Source of the DNA: Pseudomonadota bacterium
GTDB lineage: Bacteria; Pseudomonadota; Gammaproteobacteria; Burkholderiales; Burkholderiaceae_C
Reading direction: 5' to 3'
NCBI GenBank assembly: GCA_018241265.1
Contig: JAFEEF010000008.1
Coordinates: 1-64,000, forward strand
DNA: 64,000 bases
A model generated the notes under the pieces. That model was not told the origin of the DNA, made no database searches, and worked only from the letters and a program-made list of their open reading frames with translations. Position numbers and translations under genes: made by a program. This document shows positions 59,746 through 64,000 of this stretch, piece by piece. Position 1 is the stretch's first letter; each line of letters starts with the position of its first letter.

Positions 59746-60210
59746 ATGCATTGGACATCCACTCGCATTGTTCGCGCACCTGCCCACGTCCTTTTCCGGA
59801 CAGTGGCTGATCCGGTCGAGTTTCAGCGCGCAGTCGGCGCCGATCCCGACGTGCGCTTCCTTACCGAGCAGCGCGCGGGCGTGGGAACAAAGTTTCGAGC
59901 TGCGAGGGTCAGCAATGGCAAGACGATGAGCTTCGATCAGGAGGTCACGGAATACGTGGCGGGAAGACACATACGAATGCTCAATCTCACCCATGGAGTC
60001 CTGTGGGACAGCACGTTCAGCATCACGGAGAACGATGGGGCATCGAGCCTGACGCTCAGCATGCGCTCTGTGACAAGGAATCCGCTCAAGCGCGTGATGA
60101 TGCGGCTCATTGCTCCGATGGTGCAGCGTGCTCTGGACAAGGATGTCGAAGCTACGAAGGCCTATGCGGAGAAGGCTGCAGATCGTGAGGGCGACAGTGA
60201 CGCATCCTAG
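59746..60210 (+). CDS. SRPBCC-superfamily protein
   Basis: This 154-aa protein matches the START/polyketide-cyclase-like fold: an opening MHWTSTRIVRAPAHVLFRTVADPVEFQRAV, a beta-rich middle (SFDQEVTEYVAGRHIRML) and a final long helix (APMVQRALDKDVEATKAYAEK). Such proteins bind hydrophobic ligands. The ligand is unknown. It converges with the GGDEF/EAL gene (10-bp gap). Confidence 0.85.
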   Translation: MHWTSTRIVRAPAHVLFRTVADPVEFQRAVGADPDVRFLTEQRAGVGTKFRAARVSNGKTMSFDQEVTEYVAGRHIRMLNLTHGVLWDSTFSITENDGASSLTLSMRSVTRNPLKRVMMRLIAPMVQRALDKDVEATKAYAEKAADREGDSDAS

Positions 60211-60220
60211 GCCGCCCGCG

Positions 60221-62737
60221 TCAGACCGGCGCGATCGCAGGCTCGGCGAGCAGCTCGGCGACCTGCAGCGGATCGAGCGGCCGCGCCAGCAGGTAACCCT
60301 GGCCCATCGTCGCTCCGAGGACTTTCAGGTGCTGCAGTTGCTCATGCGTCTCGATGCCTTCGGCGACGACTTCCTTGTTGAGGGAGCGCCCGAGCGACAC
60401 CACGGTGCGCACGATCTCGACGTTCTGCGGGCTCTCGGCCATGCCGATCACGAACGAACGGTCGATCTTCAGGCAGTCGAACGGCAGGATGCTCAGGTAG
60501 GCGAGCGACGAGTAGCCGGTACCGAAGTCGTCGATGCCGAGCTTGACGCCGAGCGCGCGCAGCTCGGCGAGCGCATGCAGCGCGGCATCGCGATGCTCCA
60601 TCACCGTGCTTTCGGTGATCTCGAGCACCAATAGCTCGGCCGGCAGGCCGCGACGCTCGAGCACGCCGCGTACGTGCGGCACGAACTCGGGCTTCGCGAG
60701 ATCCTTGCCCGAGACGTTGACGTGCATCACCAGCCGGCTGCGCTCCGGTGCGCCGCGCGTCCACTCCGCATGCTGTCGCACGGCCTCGTCGATCGCCCAG
60801 CGGGTCAATGCCTCGATGCAGCCGGTCTCCTCGGCCAGCGTGATGAAGACGCCGGGGCTGATCGCACCGCGCACCGGATGGGCCCAGCGCGCCAGCGCCT
60901 CGAAGCCGCACAGGCGATAAGGCTCGAGCTGGTAGAGCGGCTGGTAGGCGAGCGACAGCTGCCCTTCGCCGATCGCGCGGCGCAAGTCGCTTTCGAGCTG
61001 CAGCCGGTGACCGAGCTGCTCCGTCATGCGGGCGTCGAACAACGACAGCCGCCCCTTGCCGTCGGCTTTGGCCTTGTACATCGCCAGATCGGCGTCGCGC
61101 AGCACCTCGTCCGGCTCGCGGTAGCCCATGTCGCCGAAGGTCAGGCCGATGCTCGCCGCCGGCCGGACCTCGGTGCCGTTGATGCTGACCGGCCGTTCGA
61201 GCGCCGTGAGCAGCCGCTCGCCGAGGCGCACCATCGCGTCGCGCTCGACGCGGCCTTCGAGCAGGATCGCGAACTCGTCGCCGCCGAGGCGTGCCACCAG
61301 GTCGCCGGGGCGCACGCAGCAGCTGATGCGCGTGGCGGCTTCCTTCAGCAGCTGGTCGCCGGCCGGATGGCCCAGGCTGTCGTTGACGATCTTGAAGCGG
61401 TCGAGGTCGAGGTACATCACCGCGAAGGTCGCCGCGGCATCGATGCGGTGGCGCTCGACCGCGACGCTGAGCCGCTCGTTGAAGCAGTTGCGGTTGGCCA
61501 GGTCGGTCAGGCTGTCGTGGTAGGCGATGTGCAGCAAGTCGCCTTCGGCACGCCGCCGCGACGAGATGTCGTGGAGCTGGTAGATCAGGCCGGCATGTGC
61601 GGTCGACGCATCGCCGAACAGGCCGCAGTGCAGCGACACCCAGATGTCGCCGAGCACCGGGCTGACGCACCGCAATTCGATCGAGAACGACTCTTCGCGG
61701 CGCGACGTGATGCCGGCGGCATGGCGCCCGAGCAGCGCGGCCTCGCCGGGATGCAGCAGGCTGGCGAACGGCTTGCCGACGAGTTGCTCGGCCTGCGCAC
61801 CGAGCAGTGCGCAGCAGGCCTGGTTGACCTGCACGATCGTGCCTTCGGGCGAAACGATCGCCATGCCGATGGCGGCATGCGTGAAGGCCGCATGGAAGCG
61901 CTTCTGGTTCTGCTGCGCCTCCAGTTCGGCCGCTTCGACGCGCGCCTCCTGAGCTGCATGCTCGGCGTTCTGATGGTTGAAGTGGGCGCGCAGCATCGCG
62001 ACCGCGAGACCGATCACCGTCACGCCGACCACGACGACGGACAGGCCGAACTGCTTGACGCTCAGCGACAGCACGCCGGCGAACACCGATGCGACGAGGT
62101 ACACCGTCCCTACGCTGGCCGCACTGTTGAACCAGTCGCGCAGCCCGAGCGATGTGCCGTGCTTCAGGCAGATCACCTGCATCAGCGGCATCGTGCTCGC
62201 CGGCAGATAGAACAGCGCGGCGATCGCGAGTGCCGCGAGATCCCCGGCAGCCGGCGGAAACCCGCCTTCGCGCAGCGACAGCTGCGCGATGCCGTAGAGC
62301 AGGCCGCTCGCCACCATCGCGAGGCCGGCGGTGGCCGTCGACGCGATGCGACTGCTCATGCGCGTGCGGCTGCGGATCGATCCGACCAGCAGTTCGAGCG
62401 CGGCCGCGCAGGCGGCCGGGGCCGGGCCGTGCAGCGCGAGCAGCACGAACACGAAAATGTCGCCGACGACGATCGAATGCTTGGTGCGCGGTATTTCGAT
62501 CGGGAAGGCCGCGGCGGCGGCCACCGCCGCCATCCACGCCAGCACCTGGCCGAGCTCGGCGAGCGGCAGGCGCGCCACCACGACGGCACAGGCCGCGAGG
62601 GCGATGATGCCCCCGAGGCTGAGGCCGAGCCAAAACCGCATCGCCGCGGCGTTGTAGTCGAACAGGTAGGCCTGGCGGAACGCCGGCCAGCCGCGCGCCG
62701 GGCGCGGACGATCGTCATCGGTGTCGAGAGCGGGCAT
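60221..62737 (-). CDS. Membrane GGDEF-EAL cyclic di-GMP protein
   Basis: This 838-aa protein has about seven or more hydrophobic helices in its N-terminal 270 residues (a sensor membrane region), then a PAS domain (about 285-400, FTHAAIGMAIVSPEGTIVQVN). Next comes a GGDEF diguanylate cyclase domain with an intact GGDEF motif (about 490), and finally an EAL phosphodiesterase domain (FEALARW about 610, DFGTGYSS). Both catalytic signatures look intact, so it could make or degrade c-di-GMP, or be regulated between the two. It acts at the inner membrane. Confidence 0.93.
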   Translation of the reverse strand: MPALDTDDDRPRPARGWPAFRQAYLFDYNAAAMRFWLGLSLGGIIALAACAVVVARLPLAELGQVLAWMAAVAAAAAFPIEIPRTKHSIVVGDIFVFVLLALHGPAPAACAAALELLVGSIRSRTRMSSRIASTATAGLAMVASGLLYGIAQLSLREGGFPPAAGDLAALAIAALFYLPASTMPLMQVICLKHGTSLGLRDWFNSAASVGTVYLVASVFAGVLSLSVKQFGLSVVVVGVTVIGLAVAMLRAHFNHQNAEHAAQEARVEAAELEAQQNQKRFHAAFTHAAIGMAIVSPEGTIVQVNQACCALLGAQAEQLVGKPFASLLHPGEAALLGRHAAGITSRREESFSIELRCVSPVLGDIWVSLHCGLFGDASTAHAGLIYQLHDISSRRRAEGDLLHIAYHDSLTDLANRNCFNERLSVAVERHRIDAAATFAVMYLDLDRFKIVNDSLGHPAGDQLLKEAATRISCCVRPGDLVARLGGDEFAILLEGRVERDAMVRLGERLLTALERPVSINGTEVRPAASIGLTFGDMGYREPDEVLRDADLAMYKAKADGKGRLSLFDARMTEQLGHRLQLESDLRRAIGEGQLSLAYQPLYQLEPYRLCGFEALARWAHPVRGAISPGVFITLAEETGCIEALTRWAIDEAVRQHAEWTRGAPERSRLVMHVNVSGKDLAKPEFVPHVRGVLERRGLPAELLVLEITESTVMEHRDAALHALAELRALGVKLGIDDFGTGYSSLAYLSILPFDCLKIDRSFVIGMAESPQNVEIVRTVVSLGRSLNKEVVAEGIETHEQLQHLKVLGATMGQGYLLARPLDPLQVAELLAEPAIAPV

Positions 62738-63190
62738 GCAAAACCATCTTCCTCTTCTTCCCTTTTCGAGGAACGCGCTGCAGCCCTCGGGATGTGCGCG
62801 GACCAGCGGTCGATTTGTCGAATCGGCCGAAGGGGAAAGGACTTGATGACGGATGAAGGGGAACCGCGCATCGAATCCGGAAGTAAGTCGCGTGGAGCGG
62901 CGATCCGGTTGCCACGCGCCCGACCTGGATCGATTCAGGTCGGATTGGTCCGGTACTGTGAATGCAGCAGTGGGTGCATTGCCGATGCGTTAGTGATCAT
63001 TCGCGCGGATTTGACTCGAAGCATATTTCTCAGTCGAGCGACGAGCGTCGTTGCGTGAGCTAGTGCACGAAGCGAGCGCTAAAGACGACCGGTGGTCGAA
63101 CCGAGCGCCGGCGGCGCGTGACTTCTCGCCGGGCAGTAACGCACACCTGCCGTTCGCTGCCCGATTGCGTCTTCGCGTCGGTCATGGAAG
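62738..63190. other. Divergent intergenic region before subtilase gene
   Basis: This is 453 bp between the GGDEF/EAL gene (minus) and the subtilase gene (plus). It is fairly mixed in composition with AT-rich stretches near 62,950-63,050. It should hold promoters for both neighbours. No gene is convincing here. Confidence 0.4.
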
Positions 63191-64000
63191 ATGAGTTCGC
63201 CGGCCAATAGGGCTGGACGAAAGACTGCCGTGCGAATTGCTTCCTCCCGTCTGCATCATTTCTCCACTCGCGCACTCGCCGCTGCGCTGGTTGCATCGCT
63301 GCTGATCCCGCAACTCGCCAATTCGGCGACTACCGCGGTGTCGACCGCCACCACGGTCGCCGTGTCGCCCGGCGCCTATGCGAAGCTCTCGCCGGCGTTG
63401 CAACCCCTCACGACGTCCACCGCCATTCCGTCCGATGTCACCTGGGCCAAGGTGATCGGCAACAAGCCTTACGTGAAGGTGCTGATCGTCGCGACCAGTA
63501 CGGATGCCAGTCTGGCCGCGTTGCGCGCCGACGTCCTCGCGCGCGGCGGCTCGGTCCTCTACAACTACGTGTCCGTGCGCGTCGTCGCGGCGACGGTGCC
63601 GGCCGCGGCGCTCGGGGCGCTCGCGTCGCGCAGCGACGTCGTCGGCATTTCGCCCGACTTCTCGGTCGAGCGGCATGCGAGCCTGCTGCAGGACGCGAGC
63701 AGCGCGGGCGGCATGGTTCCGGTCTTGCCTTCCACCGCATTGCCGTACGACGGCAGCGGCGTCTCCATCGCCGTGCTGGACTCGGGCATCGATTTCCGTC
63801 ACCTGAACCTGCAGTCGGCCAGCGGCGCGACACGGGTGCAGGGCGTGGTCGACATCACGTCGATGGCCAAGTCCGTGATCGGCGACGGCTGGAAGCTCGG
63901 CGCCGACTACAGCTCCACGGTCAAGAGCGCCCAGAACATCGCCAAGCTCGTCCTCAAGGACAACGGCCTGAAGCCCAAGGCCAATCCGGCGGATCCGTAC
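63191..64000 (+). CDS. Subtilisin-like (S8) serine protease, N-terminal part
   Basis: The first 270 residues run off the window end. They have a signal peptide (STRALAAALVASLLIPQLANS), an I9-like propeptide region (PYVKVLIVATSTDASLAALRADVLARGG...VVGISPDFSV) and the catalytic Asp block VSIAVLDSGIDFRHLNL. The His and Ser blocks would lie beyond position 64000. ATG 63191 is used; an in-frame GTG at 63230 is also possible. It is an exported protease. Confidence 0.88.
   Translation, partial: MSSPANRAGRKTAVRIASSRLHHFSTRALAAALVASLLIPQLANSATTAVSTATTVAVSPGAYAKLSPALQPLTTSTAIPSDVTWAKVIGNKPYVKVLIVATSTDASLAALRADVLARGGSVLYNYVSVRVVAATVPAAALGALASRSDVVGISPDFSVERHASLLQDASSAGGMVPVLPSTALPYDGSGVSIAVLDSGIDFRHLNLQSASGATRVQGVVDITSMAKSVIGDGWKLGADYSSTVKSAQNIAKLVLKDNGLKPKANPADPY

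Noticed and set aside
60342-62633. 763-aa open frame on the minus strand in another register from the GGDEF/EAL gene
   Set aside because: Arg/Ala-rich out-of-frame text; GGDEF and EAL motifs are in the other frame.

Overview
The window is high-GC bacterial DNA. A PEP-CTERM protein, a polyhydroxyalkanoate (PHA) gene set, an acyl-CoA metabolism cluster and a GGDEF/EAL protein suggest a betaproteobacterium, probably Burkholderiales; this is inference from gene content only. It has two parts. Positions 1 to about 28,946 are a mobile, mobilizable-type element. From about 28,947 to 64,000 the DNA looks like ordinary chromosome with some transferred or decayed pieces.

The element ends at a 3' fragment of a tRNA-Val(GAC) gene (28,902-28,946), next to a tyrosine integrase (27,742-28,815). 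The intact tRNA and the other end must lie left of position 1. Its transfer machinery is a MobQ-type relaxase (492-1826) and, just upstream, an IncQ-like oriT (185-225), followed by an unusual run of distinct hairpins (to 458). Maintenance genes are ArdC (22,721), ParA with a small partition partner (23,776-24,788) behind a cluster of GCTAC-N2-GTAGC palindromes, and several toxin-antitoxin pairs: VapBC-like at 3,875, Phd/PIN at 5,882, ParDE-like at 20,067. No type IV secretion genes are visible, so it probably borrows another element's conjugation pore. The Phd/PIN pair is translationally coupled through a 70-aa AbrB-like gene to a second tyrosine recombinase. A decayed copy of the same recombinase follows the VapBC pair, so the TA-plus-recombinase arrangement occurs twice.

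The element also carries likely antiphage cargo: a compact two-gene CBASS (patatin effector plus CD-NTase, 24,950-26,790), a giant nuclease-STAND ATPase (15,110-20,008), and a DNA methyltransferase beside an Nmad2 (nucleotide-modification-associated) protein (20,931-22,261). AT-richer stretches hold membrane or secreted proteins of unknown function (2,622; 5,054; 7,730-10,272; 13,563).

The chromosomal part begins with remnants (a Fis-type HTH fragment and a chemoreceptor start). It continues with a PEP-CTERM protein, an AraC and a MalT-like LuxR regulator, and an alkylsulfatase-like metallo-beta-lactamase protein with a DUF1254 protein divergent from a Crp/Fnr regulator. A minus-strand fatty acid/PHA cluster follows (39,680-47,538: FadD, PhaZ-type depolymerase, MaoC hydratase, PhaC, acyl-CoA dehydrogenase, dienoyl-CoA reductase-like SDR, small tail gene). 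Then come an sdhB without sdhCDA, a YCII protein with a broken ECF sigma factor, a third VapBC pair and a cyclase-ATPase-TPR regulator. The most unusual gene is at 53,711-58,426: one frame encoding a DyP-type peroxidase, a cytochrome P450-like domain and an SGNH hydrolase. The window closes with an SRPBCC protein, a GGDEF/EAL protein and the start of a subtilisin-like protease.
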